A DNA stretch of 64,000 bases from Pelagibacterium sediminicola (lineage in GTDB: Bacteria > Pseudomonadota > Alphaproteobacteria > Rhizobiales > Devosiaceae). Under the pieces are notes generated by a model. It was not told where the DNA came from. It did no database searches and saw only the letters and a list, made by a program, of their open reading frames with translations. The DNA lies in NCBI RefSeq assembly GCF_003390885.1, contig NZ_QMEL01000007.1, forward strand, positions 99,370 through 163,369, in the 5' to 3' direction. A program made the position numbers and the translations under genes. Below, in pieces: positions 37,319 to 46,493 of this stretch. The stretch's first letter is position 1; every line of letters begins with the position of its first letter.

Positions 37319-37424
37319 CTAGAGCTTTTCCTGTTTTGATGGAATCAAAACAGAAGCTCTAAGTCTTTGATTTATCGCGTTTCCGAACCGAATAAGCGGT
37401 GCCCACTTATTCTGGAAACGCTCC
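37319..37424. repeat. Pair of palindromic elements upstream of apt
   Basis: The first is AGAGCTTTTCCTGTTTTGAT against ATCAAAACAGAAGCTCT (37321-37360). The second is AGCGTTTCC-type arms GCGTTTCC and GGAAACGC (37378-37422) around ACCGAATAAGCGGTGCCCACTT-like sequence. Similar palindromes are widespread in rhizobial genomes. They lie within the promoter region of apt. Confidence 0.65.
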
Positions 37425-37446
37425 AATGCTGAAGGCCGGAGCCGCA

Positions 37447-37980
37447 ATGACCGTCGACCTCAAAACCCTCGTCCGCTCGATCCCCGACTATCCCAAGCCG
37501 GGCATCATCTTTCGCGACATCACATCGCTGATCGAGGATTCCGCCGGGTTCCGGGAAAGCGTCGAGCGGCTCGCCGCCGCCCATCGCGACAAGGGGATCA
37601 CCAAGGTGGCCGGGATCGAAGCGCGGGGTTTCATTTTCGGCGCAGGGGTGGCGATCGCGCTGGGCGTGGGGTTCGTGCCGGTGCGCAAGGCGGGCAAGCT
37701 GCCCGGCGAAACCATCGGGCAGAACTACGCGCTCGAATACGGCGTGGATACCATCGAGATCCACGCAAACGCCGTGGGTGAGGGCGACAATGTCCTGCTG
37801 ATCGATGATCTCATCGCAACCGGGGGCACCGCCGTCGCTGCCGTTTCCCTCTTGCGCCGGACGGGTGCAAAGGTCGAGCATTCGGGCTTCGTGATCGATC
37901 TTCCCGATATCGGTGGAGCGGAAAGGCTCAAGGCCATGGGCGTCACCGTCGATGCGCTGATCGCTTTCGAGGGGCACTGA
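37447..37980 (+). CDS. apt: Adenine phosphoribosyltransferase
   Basis: Makes AMP from adenine and PRPP. A 177-residue protein with SIPDYPKPGIIFRDIT, VAGIEARGFIFGAGVA and the PRPP loop VLLIDDLIATGGTAVAA, all typical of Apt. ATG 37447 is preferred over upstream ATGs because GGAG sits eight bases before it. Its substrate is also the substrate of adenine deaminase (3.3-5.0 kb), and PRPP comes from Prs (45.2-46.1 kb). It converges on the DUF423 gene with a 20-base gap. Confidence 0.96.
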   Translation: MTVDLKTLVRSIPDYPKPGIIFRDITSLIEDSAGFRESVERLAAAHRDKGITKVAGIEARGFIFGAGVAIALGVGFVPVRKAGKLPGETIGQNYALEYGVDTIEIHANAVGEGDNVLLIDDLIATGGTAVAAVSLLRRTGAKVEHSGFVIDLPDIGGAERLKAMGVTVDALIAFEGH

Positions 37981-38000
37981 TCGGCGGCTGGCCCCACAGC

Positions 38001-38354
38001 CTACCGGCGCAGCGCTGCCAGCCCGGCGAGTGTCACGGCGAGCCATCCGGCGATGAGCAGCATTCCGCCTATCGGGGCGGCCATTGGAAAAAGGCCGTGA
38101 CCGGCAAAATGGCGCGTGGCGAGGTCGGCGCAGAACAGGATCGCGCCGAGCGCGAGGATCAGCATCGTAACGGAAAGGATACGGGTCCGGGCCACGAGGC
38201 CCAGCGCCAGCAGGGCCGGGGCGTGGGTGAGGGCGATGAGGGCGTAGGGGGCCAAAAGGTCCGCGCCCGCGTGGCTCAACGCGGCGGCGGCAGCAACTCC
38301 CGAAGCGCCGAGCAGGCCCGCAACGATCAGGGCGATGCTTTTGATGACGATCAT
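38001..38354 (-). CDS. DUF423 inner-membrane protein
   Basis: A 117-residue membrane protein with four hydrophobic segments, ending in the DUF423 hallmark AAPIGGMLLIAGWLAVTL. Family function is unknown. Its ATG overlaps the upstream MaoC stop codon (ATGA), so it belongs to a three-gene unit maoC-maoC-DUF423. Confidence 0.87.
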   Translation of the reverse strand: MIVIKSIALIVAGLLGASGVAAAAALSHAGADLLAPYALIALTHAPALLALGLVARTRILSVTMLILALGAILFCADLATRHFAGHGLFPMAAPIGGMLLIAGWLAVTLAGLAALRR

Positions 38355-38902
38355 CTGCGAAAGACCTTCCCGATGCCGGGTATGTTGCGAAGAGCCATCG
38401 CCAGCCTGAGGCGCAGGGGCATCCGGTAATCGCGGAGCTTGGAGAAGCCGACGAGATCGGCGCTATAGACCAGTTCGCCATGCTGGTTGTGGGCTTCGAT
38501 CAGATTGAAGAGCAGTCCCCAGCCGGGCAACGAATTGGAGGCGCGCTTGCCGGTGACCGTCAGCGTATAGCTCACCGTATCGCCGGGGCGGACGGGGGCC
38601 TTGAAATCCATGCGATTGACGCCGGGGGAGGGACCCGAGACGCCGGGCGTGCCGCCCTCGGCGCGGACCGTTTCTTCCTCGGCTTCGAGTCGGTCGACCA
38701 TCTTGCGGTGCCCGACGCTGACCGTATGCCAGCCCGAGGCGATGAGGCCGCCGAAATGGGAGTGTCTGGCAGCTTCGGGATCGATATGGAAATATTGCGG
38801 ATCGTAGCGCTTGCCGAAGCGGATGATCTCCTGCTCGGTGAAGGTGTGGCTGCCCAGCGCGATGGGCTCGTTCGTGACGATCTCCTCGAACCAGCGCGTC
38901 AT
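38351..38902 (-). CDS. MaoC-family (hot-dog fold) dehydratase, second copy
   Basis: A 183-residue hot-dog-fold protein related to (R)-specific enoyl-CoA hydratases. FGKRYDPQYFHIDPEAARHS and FGGLIASGWHT supply the catalytic Asp/His pair (D-P-Q-x-F-H) expected in MaoC enzymes. ATG 38902 overlaps the stop of the preceding MaoC gene; longer readings lie inside that gene. Two MaoC proteins in tandem often form a heterodimer, one catalytic and one structural. Substrate unknown. Confidence 0.9.
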   Translation of the reverse strand: MTRWFEEIVTNEPIALGSHTFTEQEIIRFGKRYDPQYFHIDPEAARHSHFGGLIASGWHTVSVGHRKMVDRLEAEEETVRAEGGTPGVSGPSPGVNRMDFKAPVRPGDTVSYTLTVTGKRASNSLPGWGLLFNLIEAHNQHGELVYSADLVGFSKLRDYRMPLRLRLAMALRNIPGIGKVFRR

Positions 38903-39384
38903 TGGGCGGCCCCGGCGCCGGGATTGCGCACCTCGACCAGATTGGCGAGATTGAGCGTCATCACCTGTTCGCCTCTCTGGTTGTGCATGTCGAAGGCGAC
39001 GGTGAGGATACCCATTTCCGGGCGGCTGTTGGAGCGCCGCAGCGAGGTGATGGTGGCGGTGCCCGAAAGCGTATCGCCCTTCATCAGCGGGCGCTTCCAT
39101 TTGAGGCCGGCAAAGCCCAGCCCGCCCATCGAGGCAACCCTGGAGAGCAGGGCATCGACGAGCATGCGGAGCGAAAGCCCGCCCGTCTGCCAGCCGCTGG
39201 CCGCAAGCCCACCCAGAAGGCTCTGTTTCGCCGCCTTTTCATCGAGATGAAAGGGGAAGGGATCGAATTCGGTCGCGAACTCGATGATGTCGGTCTTGGT
39301 CACCTTCATCGGCCCGAGCGCGAAGGTCTCGCCTTCGGCGAGATCCTCGAAATATCGGCGGTCGTGTGTTATCGGATTGGGCAT
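38899..39384 (-). CDS. MaoC-family (hot-dog fold) dehydratase, first copy
   Basis: A 161-residue MaoC protein with FATEFDPFPFHLDEKAAKQS and LLGGLAASGWQTGGLSL in the hydratase-motif positions; like its partner it retains the D-P-x-x-F-H pattern. It opens a coupled three-gene unit with the second MaoC and DUF423. A role in CoA-thioester hydration is inferred from the family; no acyl-CoA dehydrogenase is adjacent to show which pathway. Confidence 0.9.
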   Translation of the reverse strand: MPNPITHDRRYFEDLAEGETFALGPMKVTKTDIIEFATEFDPFPFHLDEKAAKQSLLGGLAASGWQTGGLSLRMLVDALLSRVASMGGLGFAGLKWKRPLMKGDTLSGTATITSLRRSNSRPEMGILTVAFDMHNQRGEQVMTLNLANLVEVRNPGAGAAQ

Positions 39385-39658
39385 TCTGTTGTCCTTAACG
39401 TCAATCGAGTTTCGCCGATAACGGAATTGGGGGCAAGGGCGATAAAACTTGCCGCGCAGGTGTCGGATCGACCCCGCGTGGCCCGTCCTCGATGCGGATG
39501 GCCGCTTGTGCCATTTGTGTCACGCCTGCCGCCAGTGGAAAAGATCGTCGGGAGCGGGTTGACGCAACCGGCGTTTGGGCTTATTCCGCACGCCCCCGCT
39601 TTTTTGCCGGCCGAGCGCGGGGTGGGTGGTTCGGTGTGTGGCTGGAAGAGAAAAGATC

Positions 39659-41146
39659 ATGACATCCGACATTTCGCATCCCGCTCCGTCCGGCGCGGAA
39701 GCCGGCGCTGCGCTTGAACGGCGCAACTTCATCGTCATCGCGGTTTTGCTGGTTTCCGCGTTCATTGTCATGCTCAACGAGACCGTCATGGGCGTGGCGC
39801 TGCCGCCCCTGATGGAAGCGCTCGACGTGACCGCCGGAGCGGTGCAATGGCTAACGACGGCGTTCCTGCTCACCATGGCGATCGTCATTCCGATCACCGG
39901 TTTCCTGATCCAGCGCGTCAATTCGCGCCCGCTTTATATCACGGCGATCAGCCTCTTCAGCCTCGGCACGCTGATCTGCGGGCTGGCGCCCGGCCTTGAG
40001 GTGCTGATCGTGGGGCGCGTGGTGCAGGCGTCGGGCACCGCGATCATGATGCCGCTGCTGATGACGACCGTGATGACGCTGGTGCCCCCCGCCCGGCGCG
40101 GACGCACCATGGGCAATATCTCGATCGTCATGTCTGTGGCCCCTGCCGTTGGCCCCACGGTTTCGGGCCTCATTCTCAACTATCTCGACTGGCGCTGGCT
40201 GTTCTGGCTCATCCTGCCGATTTCGCTGGGCGCGCTGGTGCTTGGCTGGCGGCTCATGCGGAACGTCACGACTCCGCGCTATGCCCCGCTCGATATTTTT
40301 TCGGTGGTGCTGTCGGCACTGGGGTTTGGCGGACTCGTCTATGGACTTTCCACCATCGGCGAATCCAGCCATGGCGAGCCTCTGCTGCCGATCTGGTTGC
40401 CGATTGCCCTGGGTGGCGTGGGGCTTGCAATCTTTGTGTGGCGGCAGATCTTCCTGCAGCGCAGGGATGGCGCATTGCTCGATTTCCGCACCTTCACCTT
40501 CCCGGCCTATTCGATCGCGCTGGGCATGATGGTGATCAACATGATGGCGCTGTTCGGCATGATCATCCTTTTGCCGATCTTCACCCAGAGCGTGATGGGT
40601 CTCGATACCCTTCAGACCGGGCTGCTGCTGTTGCCCGGCGGATTGCTGATGGGCCTGCTCGCCCCGTTCGTGGGCCGCTGGTACGACCGGTACGGGCCGA
40701 CGCGGCTGGTCGTGCCCGGGGCCGTTCTGGTCAGTGCGGTACTCTGGTCCATGACGGTCATCGACCGGACGACGCCCGTGACCTATGTGCTGGCGGGACA
40801 TCTGGCGCTGAGCCTCGGCCTTGCGCTGTTGTTCACCCCGCTCTTTACCGCCAGCCTCGGCGCTCTGCCCCAGCGGCTCTATTCGCACGGCAGCGCCATG
40901 CTGGGCACGCTTCAGCAGGTGGCGGGTGCGGCGGGCATCGCCCTGTTCGTCTCGCTGATGACGCTGCGCAGCGAGGCCCTCATGGCGGAAGGCGCAGACC
41001 CGATCGATGCGTTGACCGGCGGGCTGCATCTCGCCTTCATCACCGGCGCCACGCTTTCGCTGATCTCGCTGGCGGCGTCGTTCTTCATCCGGCGCAGCGA
41101 TGGGCCCGATGAAATGGCGGGCAAGGCGCCAGTTCCGGCGCATTAA
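39659..41146 (+). CDS. MFS transporter, DHA2 (EmrB/QacA) drug-efflux family
   Basis: A 495-residue proton-driven exporter with about 14 membrane helices. Motifs typical of DHA2 members are seen: MLNETVMGVALPPLMEAL in helix 1, VQWLTTAFLLTMAIVIP, the GRVVQASGTAIMMPLL loop and motif C-like SVAPAVGPTVSG. ATG 39659 follows GGAAGAGAAAAGATC; the longer reading from 39575 has no membrane or conserved sequence. Single-component; no HlyD-type partner is adjacent. Substrate unknown. A MITE-like element starts at its stop codon. Confidence 0.9.
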   Translation: MTSDISHPAPSGAEAGAALERRNFIVIAVLLVSAFIVMLNETVMGVALPPLMEALDVTAGAVQWLTTAFLLTMAIVIPITGFLIQRVNSRPLYITAISLFSLGTLICGLAPGLEVLIVGRVVQASGTAIMMPLLMTTVMTLVPPARRGRTMGNISIVMSVAPAVGPTVSGLILNYLDWRWLFWLILPISLGALVLGWRLMRNVTTPRYAPLDIFSVVLSALGFGGLVYGLSTIGESSHGEPLLPIWLPIALGGVGLAIFVWRQIFLQRRDGALLDFRTFTFPAYSIALGMMVINMMALFGMIILLPIFTQSVMGLDTLQTGLLLLPGGLLMGLLAPFVGRWYDRYGPTRLVVPGAVLVSAVLWSMTVIDRTTPVTYVLAGHLALSLGLALLFTPLFTASLGALPQRLYSHGSAMLGTLQQVAGAAGIALFVSLMTLRSEALMAEGADPIDALTGGLHLAFITGATLSLISLAASFFIRRSDGPDEMAGKAPVPAH

Positions 41147-41356
41147 AGCATTTCAGGTTTTGACGGAATCAAGAAGGTCCGTGTCCGCCGAGGCACTCTT
41201 CTGGTCCGCGGTAATAAATACCGGGGTGACATTGGAGGGAGGGAGCCAGCAGAAAACACCATTGTCATTCCGGGACCCGTTCCCGGCAATCCAGCGCGAT
41301 CCTTCAAAACGCGCCGCTCTGTGCCGGTTCAATCAAAACCTGAAACGATCTAAAGG
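41146..41356. repeat. MITE-like element, copy 2
   Basis: Left end TAAAGCATTTCAGGTTTTGA plus CGGAATC, right end TCAAAACCTGAAACGATCTA, with the same interior order as copy 1 (GAATCAAGAAGGTCC, GGTAATAAATACCGGGGTGACA, GTCATTCCGGGACCCG). It begins within the last bases of the MFS gene. Confidence 0.78.
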
Positions 41357-41372
41357 GGTTGTCCAACTCCTC

Positions 41373-41482
41373 GTCGTTGCCCGGATTATCCCGGCAAACC
41401 AGCCTTCGCGGCTCTGGGCCACCCGGACAAACCGGGTGATGACGGGGAGGGGTGTGGCGCGTGGGTCCCGGCTTTCGCCGGG
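41373..41482. repeat. REP-like palindrome plus CCGGCTTTCGCCGG hairpin
   Basis: 41373-41446 repeats the long palindrome of 24078-24151. 41467-41482 is CCCGGCTTTCGCCGGG, matching the hairpins after mce. Together with the MITE-like copy they fill the whole gap between the MFS gene and ychF. Confidence 0.72.
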
Positions 41483-41505
41483 ACAGCGAAGGGGAGAAGG
41501 CGGGA

Positions 41506-42603
41506 TCAGGTGTTGAACTTGAACAGCATCACGTCGCCATCCTTGACGACGTAGTCCTTGCCCTCGTCGCGGGCCTTGCCCGCTTCCTTGGCGGCCACCT
41601 CGCCGCCGAGCGCGATGAAATCATCATAGGCGATGGTCTGGGCGCGGATGAAGCCGCGCTCGAAATCGGTGTGGATCACGCCCGCCGCCTGCGGGGCTTT
41701 CGTGCCGATCGGAATAGTCCAGGCGCGGGCTTCCTTGGGGCCAACCGTGAAATAGGTTTGCAGGTGCAGAAGCTTGTAGCCCTCGCGGATCAGGCGGTTG
41801 AGGCCCGGTTCGTCAAGGCCGAGGGATTGCAGATAATCCTTGCGGTCGGCATCGTCGAGCCCGGCCAGCTCGGCCTCGATCTCGGCGCATATGATGACCG
41901 AGCGGGCATCCTGCTCCTGGGCATATGCCTCGACTTTTTTGGTATGTTCGTTGCCTGTCGCGGCAGCGCTTTCGTCGACATTGCAGACGTAAAGGACCGG
42001 CTTGGCGGTGAGAAGCTGGAGTTCCTTGAACGCCTTTTCCTCGTCGGGCGCGCGCGCGGTGTGGCGGGCGGGCTTGCCCTCTTCGAGCAGGGTCTTGGCG
42101 CGCTGGATCAGGTCAAGGGTGAGCTTTGCCTCCTTGTCCTGCGCGCGGATTTTCTTTTCGAGCCCAGGAATGCGTTTTTCAAGGCTTTCGAGGTCGGCGA
42201 GCATCAACTCGGTCTCGACCACTTCGGCGTCGGCGATGGGATCGACCCGACCCGCCACGTGCACGATGTCGTCGTTCTCGAAGCACCGCAGTACATAGGC
42301 GATGGCGTCGCATTCGCGGATATTGGCGAGGAACTGGTTGCCCAGGCCCTCGCCCTTGGATGCACCTTTGACGAGGCCGGCGATATCGACGAACGACAGC
42401 CGGGCCGGGATTTTGGTCTGGCTCTTGCCGATCTCGACAAGCTTGTCGAGGCGTTCATCGGGCACCGACACCTCGCCCACATTGGGCTCGATGGTGCAGA
42501 AGGGAAAATTGGCCGCCTGCGCGGCCGCCGTCTGCGTCAGGGCGTTGAACAGCGTCGATTTGCCGACATTGGGCAGGCCGACGATACCGCATTTGAAACC
42601 CAT
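41506..42603 (-). CDS. ychF: Ribosome-binding ATPase YchF
   Basis: An Obg-related P-loop protein (365 residues) that prefers ATP and binds ribosomes, acting in stress and translation control. Motifs are GLPNVGKSTLFNAL, FPFCTIEPNVG, VDIAGLVKGASKGEGLGNQFL and a C-terminal TGS domain (AWTIPIGTKAPQAAGVIHTDF). The N-K-P-type G4 motif is altered (VCNVDE), which is normal in this ATP-binding group. pth lies about 240 bases upstream with a palindromic repeat between them. Confidence 0.97.
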   Translation of the reverse strand: MGFKCGIVGLPNVGKSTLFNALTQTAAAQAANFPFCTIEPNVGEVSVPDERLDKLVEIGKSQTKIPARLSFVDIAGLVKGASKGEGLGNQFLANIRECDAIAYVLRCFENDDIVHVAGRVDPIADAEVVETELMLADLESLEKRIPGLEKKIRAQDKEAKLTLDLIQRAKTLLEEGKPARHTARAPDEEKAFKELQLLTAKPVLYVCNVDESAAATGNEHTKKVEAYAQEQDARSVIICAEIEAELAGLDDADRKDYLQSLGLDEPGLNRLIREGYKLLHLQTYFTVGPKEARAWTIPIGTKAPQAAGVIHTDFERGFIRAQTIAYDDFIALGGEVAAKEAGKARDEGKDYVVKDGDVMLFKFNT

Positions 42604-42721
42604 GAAAGATACCTCGGGAAAAGCGCCGGAGGGGCGCTGGACGTTAGCGCCCTAACTCGTGCAGGCGGGGGGAGAAGTCAAGAGAAGGTGTGGTACGATC
42701 GTCAGTGCGGCCTTTGCGTAT

Positions 42722-42835
42722 GCGGCTTCACCCCTCCCCATTAAGGGGAGGGTGTTACGGAGCATGGGAGACGGCCCGTGGTACGATGCAGCACCTCCCC
42801 CTTGATGGGGAAGGTTGGGTGGGGGTGATACACGG
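42722..42835. repeat. GC-rich composite palindrome, copy 4
   Basis: Shows a CCCTCCCCATTAAGGGGAGGG-type module, spacer GTGTTACGGAGC..., then CACCTCCCCCTTGATGGGG and a CCCCACCC-type close. It is slightly degenerate compared with copies 2 and 6. It lies between pth and ychF. Confidence 0.75.
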
Positions 42836-42844
42836 GAGCCCAAG

Positions 42845-43552
42845 TCAGCCCTTGTCCCCGAACAGCTTCTTGAGCATATTTGCCATCGGGCCGGTCTCCG
42901 GCACTTTGGCTTGCGGTGCGGCGGGGCGGGCCTGGCGGATATGGCTCTGCGCTTTTAGCGCCGCTTTGGCCTGGGGCTTTTCGCCGGAAGGCACGGCGAG
43001 CGCCAGCTTGTTCATCAGCCCTGCCGCGTCGCCCTTGGCGAGAAGCCCGGCGTTTTTCGCCAGCGCGTCGAGCAGGGGTTCGAGCCATTCGCCATCAGCC
43101 TTGTGGAAGTTCGAGAGCACGTGCGGATTGACGCGCTCCTTGTGGCCGGGGTGGCCGATGCCGATCCGGACGCGGACGAAATCCTTGCCCAGATGGGCCT
43201 CGATGGATCTGAGACCGTTATGCCCGCCATGCCCGCCCCCCGACTTGATGCGCACCTTGCCGGGAGCAAGGTCGAGCTCGTCGTGGATGACGGAAATGTC
43301 GGCCGGGGCGAGCTTGTAGAACTTGGCGGCCTGCCCCACCGCATCGCCGGAGCGGTTCATGAAGGTCTGGGGCTTTAAAAGCAGCAGCTTTTCGCCATCG
43401 ATCATGCCCTCGGAAACGAGCGCGGAGAATTTCTGGCGGAAGGGCGGGAAAGTGTGGCGGCGGGCAATCTCGTCTACCGCCATGAAGCCGACATTGTGCC
43501 GGTGGCCGGCATATTCGGCGCCGGGATTGCCAAGACCCACGATCAGGTGCAT
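42845..43552 (-). CDS. pth: Peptidyl-tRNA hydrolase
   Basis: Recycles peptidyl-tRNA released from stalled ribosomes. The 235-residue protein opens GLGNPGAEYAGHRHNVGF with the catalytic His, and has PQTFMNRSGDAVGQ and HDELDLAPGKVRIKSGGGH. The C-terminal ~45 residues form a Lys/Ala/Pro-rich extension beyond the usual length, common in alphaproteobacteria. It lies 62 bases downstream of rplY on the same strand; the rplY-pth-ychF order is conserved in this class. Confidence 0.97.
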   Translation of the reverse strand: MHLIVGLGNPGAEYAGHRHNVGFMAVDEIARRHTFPPFRQKFSALVSEGMIDGEKLLLLKPQTFMNRSGDAVGQAAKFYKLAPADISVIHDELDLAPGKVRIKSGGGHGGHNGLRSIEAHLGKDFVRVRIGIGHPGHKERVNPHVLSNFHKADGEWLEPLLDALAKNAGLLAKGDAAGLMNKLALAVPSGEKPQAKAALKAQSHIRQARPAAPQAKVPETGPMANMLKKLFGDKG

Positions 43553-43578
43553 CGCATGACCCCGTTGTATTGAGAAAG

Positions 43579-43605
43579 GAGACCGGCGGGCATGCCGCCG
43601 GTCTC
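43579..43605 (-). terminator. Hairpin after rplY
   Basis: GAGACCGGCGG and CCGCCGGTCTC form a strong stem; on the minus strand it is followed by CTTTCTC, a weak T-run. It would partly end rplY transcripts before pth. Confidence 0.5.
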
Positions 43606-43614
43606 GCCAAAGGT

Positions 43615-44232
43615 TTATTCTTCGGCTTCCTCGGCGCCTTCTTCGGCTTCTTCGCCCTCGGCAGAGCGCAAGGCGGAAGGTGCCGCGATGGTTGCGATGG
43701 TAAAGTCGCGGTCGGTGATGGTCGGGACAACACCCTCGGGAAGCGTGACCGCCGAAATGTGCAGCGAGTCTCCGACATCGGTGCCGGCGAGATCAACCAC
43801 GAGGTTCTCGGGAATGTTATCGGCAGGCACGGTGACCTCGACGGTGTGGCGTACGACGTTGAGAACGCCACCCTTCTTGATGCCAGGAGACTTTTCCTCG
43901 TTGATGAACAGCACGGGCAGGTCTACCGTCAGGGAGGTGTTCTTGCCCACGCGCAGGAAATCCACATGCACGAGGAAGTCGCGGACGGGTTCGAGGTGGT
44001 AGTCCTTGGGGATCACGCGGTGCTTTTTGCCGTCCACCTCGATGTCGATGACGGTGCTGAGAAAGCCGCCTTCGTGAATCTTGCGGAAAGCGTCCTTGTA
44101 GGACACGGAAATAGCCAGGGGGGGCTTCTTTTCGCCGTAGATAACGGCAGGAACCAGACCTTCACGACGCAGTTCACGAGCGGCCCCCTTGCCCACCCGG
44201 TCCCGCACCGAAGCCTTAAGCTCGACGCTCAT
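43615..44232 (-). CDS. rplY: 50S ribosomal protein L25 (CTC family)
   Basis: 5S-rRNA-binding ribosomal protein of the longer CTC type, 205 residues. The N-terminal L25 domain reads [20 protein letters not shown] then [14 protein letters not shown]; the C-terminal beta domain ([19 protein letters not shown]) ends in an acidic tail rich in Glu. ATG 44232 gives the canonical start; a longer reading from 44304 adds an unrelated leader. First gene of the rplY-pth group. Confidence 0.95.
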   Translation of the reverse strand: MSVELKASVRDRVGKGAARELRREGLVPAVIYGEKKPPLAISVSYKDAFRKIHEGGFLSTVIDIEVDGKKHRVIPKDYHLEPVRDFLVHVDFLRVGKNTSLTVDLPVLFINEEKSPGIKKGGVLNVVRHTVEVTVPADNIPENLVVDLAGTDVGDSLHISAVTLPEGVVPTITDRDFTIATIAAPSALRSAEGEEAEEGAEEAEE

Positions 44233-44368
44233 GGAAATCATCCATTGGGTTGGTGCGTTCCTTCGGATCTGTTTGTGATGTGTCCGAACAAAACGCGCGC
44301 CCATCCTCCAGGGGTGATGGGCGCTTCATGCGCGCGGTATAAAGCAGCGCGCCGGCGAGAGCAAGACC

Positions 44369-44626
44369 TCAGGGCGTCTGCTGCTGTTCCCGAACCACCA
44401 CCACGGTGGGCGGGAAAAGGGGCGGGGCGCTGTTGAGGGCCTCGCGCCGCGCTGCGCGGCGGTCGAGGTCGAGTTGCAGCATGCAGTTGGCGAAAGCCTC
44501 GCTGCCCTCGACAAATCCATAGCCGCGGCAGGTCTGCTGGTCGCGGGTGCGACGCTCTTCGGCGGAGACCGTGCAGCCTGAAAGAACGAGTGCGGCGAGG
44601 GCGGCTATGAGAATGGTCCTGGACAT
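44369..44626 (-). CDS. Small predicted lipoprotein
   Basis: An 85-residue protein with a lipoprotein signal peptide: SRTILIAALAALVLSGC, the lipobox being LSGC at residues 15-18. After lipidation the rest is short and charged (EERRTRDQQTCRGYGF, then DLDRRAARREALN) with two further Cys. Similar tiny lipoproteins are common in Hyphomicrobiales and have no assigned role. Lipidation would use Lgt, encoded at 60.9 kb. Confidence 0.8.
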   Translation of the reverse strand: MSRTILIAALAALVLSGCTVSAEERRTRDQQTCRGYGFVEGSEAFANCMLQLDLDRRAARREALNSAPPLFPPTVVVVREQQQTP

Positions 44627-44669
44627 CGCTAAGCCATCTAACGGTGAAAGGGTGATAATGATGCAGGCT

Positions 44670-45059
44670 TCATTCCCCGCCGCTCAATGTCAAGCCGCGC
44701 AGCATCATTTCGGAGCGGGTGGCGTTGAGCAGGGTCCGGGCACGCTCGGTCAATACGCCATCGGGGGCGTGATGCACGCGGAAAAGACGGCTTTCGCCAT
44801 AGCGCCTGTGCATATGCATGAGCATGTCGTCGGGCCACTGGGGAATTTCGTCGAGCAGGGCGCGAAGTTCCGCCTCGGCCTCGGCACGCGGGGCGATGCG
44901 TCGCCCGTGGGGGGGAGATTTGGTCACTGATACTTCCACATACGCAACGCGCGAGGCGAGGGACTGCATGGCCCACCGGACGATCTTCAAAAGAAGAAAA
45001 TGCCGAAGCCGACCCCAGGTTCCGCCAGCGCGCAGCGTTTCTGGCTGAGTCGTGCTCAA
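44670..45059 (-). CDS. Hypothetical protein
   Basis: About 129 residues if read from the TTG at 45059; ATG 44969 would give a shorter 99-residue form. No family is recognised. The middle (RAEAEAELRALLDEIPQWPD) and the end (HRRYGESRLFRVHHAPDG, LLNATRSEMMLRG) look like real protein rather than a shadow frame, and the frame has coding-like codon use. It lies between prs and the small lipoprotein. Start and function are uncertain. Confidence 0.55.
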   Translation of the reverse strand: MSTTQPETLRAGGTWGRLRHFLLLKIVRWAMQSLASRVAYVEVSVTKSPPHGRRIAPRAEAEAELRALLDEIPQWPDDMLMHMHRRYGESRLFRVHHAPDGVLTERARTLLNATRSEMMLRGLTLSGGE

Positions 45060-45184
45060 AGGTCAAAATCCCTTTCCACGCGCTGTCGATGCAGCAGAAA
45101 GGATGCGTGATTTGCCCAAGGGCGGAAATTGGGGAAACCGGCAAGGGGCGCGTTAAGGTTCGGTTAGGGGTGTTGCCGGACGGA

Positions 45185-46117
45185 TCAGTCGAAAAGGCTT
45201 GAGACAGACTGTTCCGAGGCGGTGCGGGCGATGGCTTCGCCCAGGAGATGGGCGATGGTGATGTGGCGGATCTTGCTCACCTTCCTTACCGCGTCGGTCA
45301 TTTCGATCGAATCGGTGGTCACCAGTTCCTTTAGCGGGGAATTGGCGATGCGGTTGGGGGCTTCGCCCGAAAGGACGCCATGGGTGATATAGGCCGACAC
45401 TTCGCTGGCGCCCGCCTTGAGCAGCGCTTCGGCGGCGTTGACCAGCGTGCCGCCCGAATCGACGATATCGTCGATGAGGATGCACGATTGCCCCTCCACA
45501 TCGCCGATGATGTTCATGACTTCCGACACACCGGCGCGCGGACGGCGCTTGTCGACGATGGCGAGCTGGGCGCCGATGCGGTTGGCGACGTTGCGGGCCC
45601 GCAGCACGCCGCCGACGTCGGGGGAAACGATCATCACCTTGGAGGTGTCGTAGTTTTCCGCGATGTCGCGGGTGAGCACGGGGGCGGCGTAGAGGTTATC
45701 GGTCGGGATATCGAAAAAGCCCTGAATCTGGGGGGCGTGCAGATCGAGGGTCAGGATACGGTTGGCGCCGGCGTGGGTGATGAGATTGGCCACCAGCTTG
45801 GCCGAGATCGGGGTGCGCGGGGCCGATTTGCGATCCTGGCGCGCATAGCCGAAATAGGGCAGGACGGCGGTGATCCGGCGGGCCGACGAGCGGCGCATGG
45901 CATCGATCAGGATGAGCAGTTCCATCAGGTGATCGTTGGCCGGATAGGAGGTCGATTGGAGGATGAAGACGTCCTCGCCGCGCACGTTCTCGTGGATCTC
46001 GACGAAGATTTCCTTGTCGGCGAATTTCTTGACCGACGCGTCGGTGAGGGGGATTTCGAGATAATCCGACACGGCCTTGGCCACGGTGAGGTTTGAGTTG
46101 CCCGTCACCAGTTTCAT
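45185..46117 (-). CDS. prs: Ribose-phosphate pyrophosphokinase
   Basis: Makes PRPP from ribose-5-phosphate and ATP, feeding purine, pyrimidine, histidine and NAD synthesis. The 310-residue protein starts [20 protein letters not shown], has the ATP-region [10 protein letters not shown] and the PRPP-binding [17 protein letters not shown]. The longer reading from 46387 crosses the upstream repeat and is rejected. Its product is used by Apt at 37.4 kb. Confidence 0.97.
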   Translation of the reverse strand: MKLVTGNSNLTVAKAVSDYLEIPLTDASVKKFADKEIFVEIHENVRGEDVFILQSTSYPANDHLMELLILIDAMRRSSARRITAVLPYFGYARQDRKSAPRTPISAKLVANLITHAGANRILTLDLHAPQIQGFFDIPTDNLYAAPVLTRDIAENYDTSKVMIVSPDVGGVLRARNVANRIGAQLAIVDKRRPRAGVSEVMNIIGDVEGQSCILIDDIVDSGGTLVNAAEALLKAGASEVSAYITHGVLSGEAPNRIANSPLKELVTTDSIEMTDAVRKVSKIRHITIAHLLGEAIARTASEQSVSSLFD

Positions 46118-46279
46118 GGATCTGCCTCTGTCCCAAGCTCTTATGCCGGTGCCGCCAATCGCCCCGGCTCGTTTGCGGGCACCTTTAGCGGCTGGGTATT
46201 TGATGGGCAATATGACTTTTGCATGAAAGGTGAATGCGAGACGGGCCTGTTGCACAAATGTGCGGAATCGGCTGGCATC

Positions 46280-46360
46280 GCACCCCTCACCCCCGGGGCC
46301 CTTCTCCCCTCGTGGGAGAAGGTGGGCTTTCGCGAAAGCGAAAGGTCGGATGAGGGGGTT
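46280..46360. repeat. Nested palindromes upstream of prs
   Basis: CCCCTCA and TGAGGGG form outer arms around CCTTCTCCC-N-GGGAGAAGG and the perfect palindrome GCTTTCGCGAAAGC (46326-46339). This 'CTCACCC...GAGAAGG' repeat type is common in rhizobial genomes. The rest of the 376-base gap between prs and the SH3 gene shows no clear feature. Confidence 0.65.
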
Positions 46361-46493
46361 GCGATATAGCCTGCGTCGCAGAACCAACCGGCATCTTCCT
46401 AAATATCGCGTTCAGGCACCGTTCAGTTGCCAGCGCGTTATATGGGGTCAAGACGCCGGGAGCGGTGTCAGAAACATGACAGGGAGATGCGAA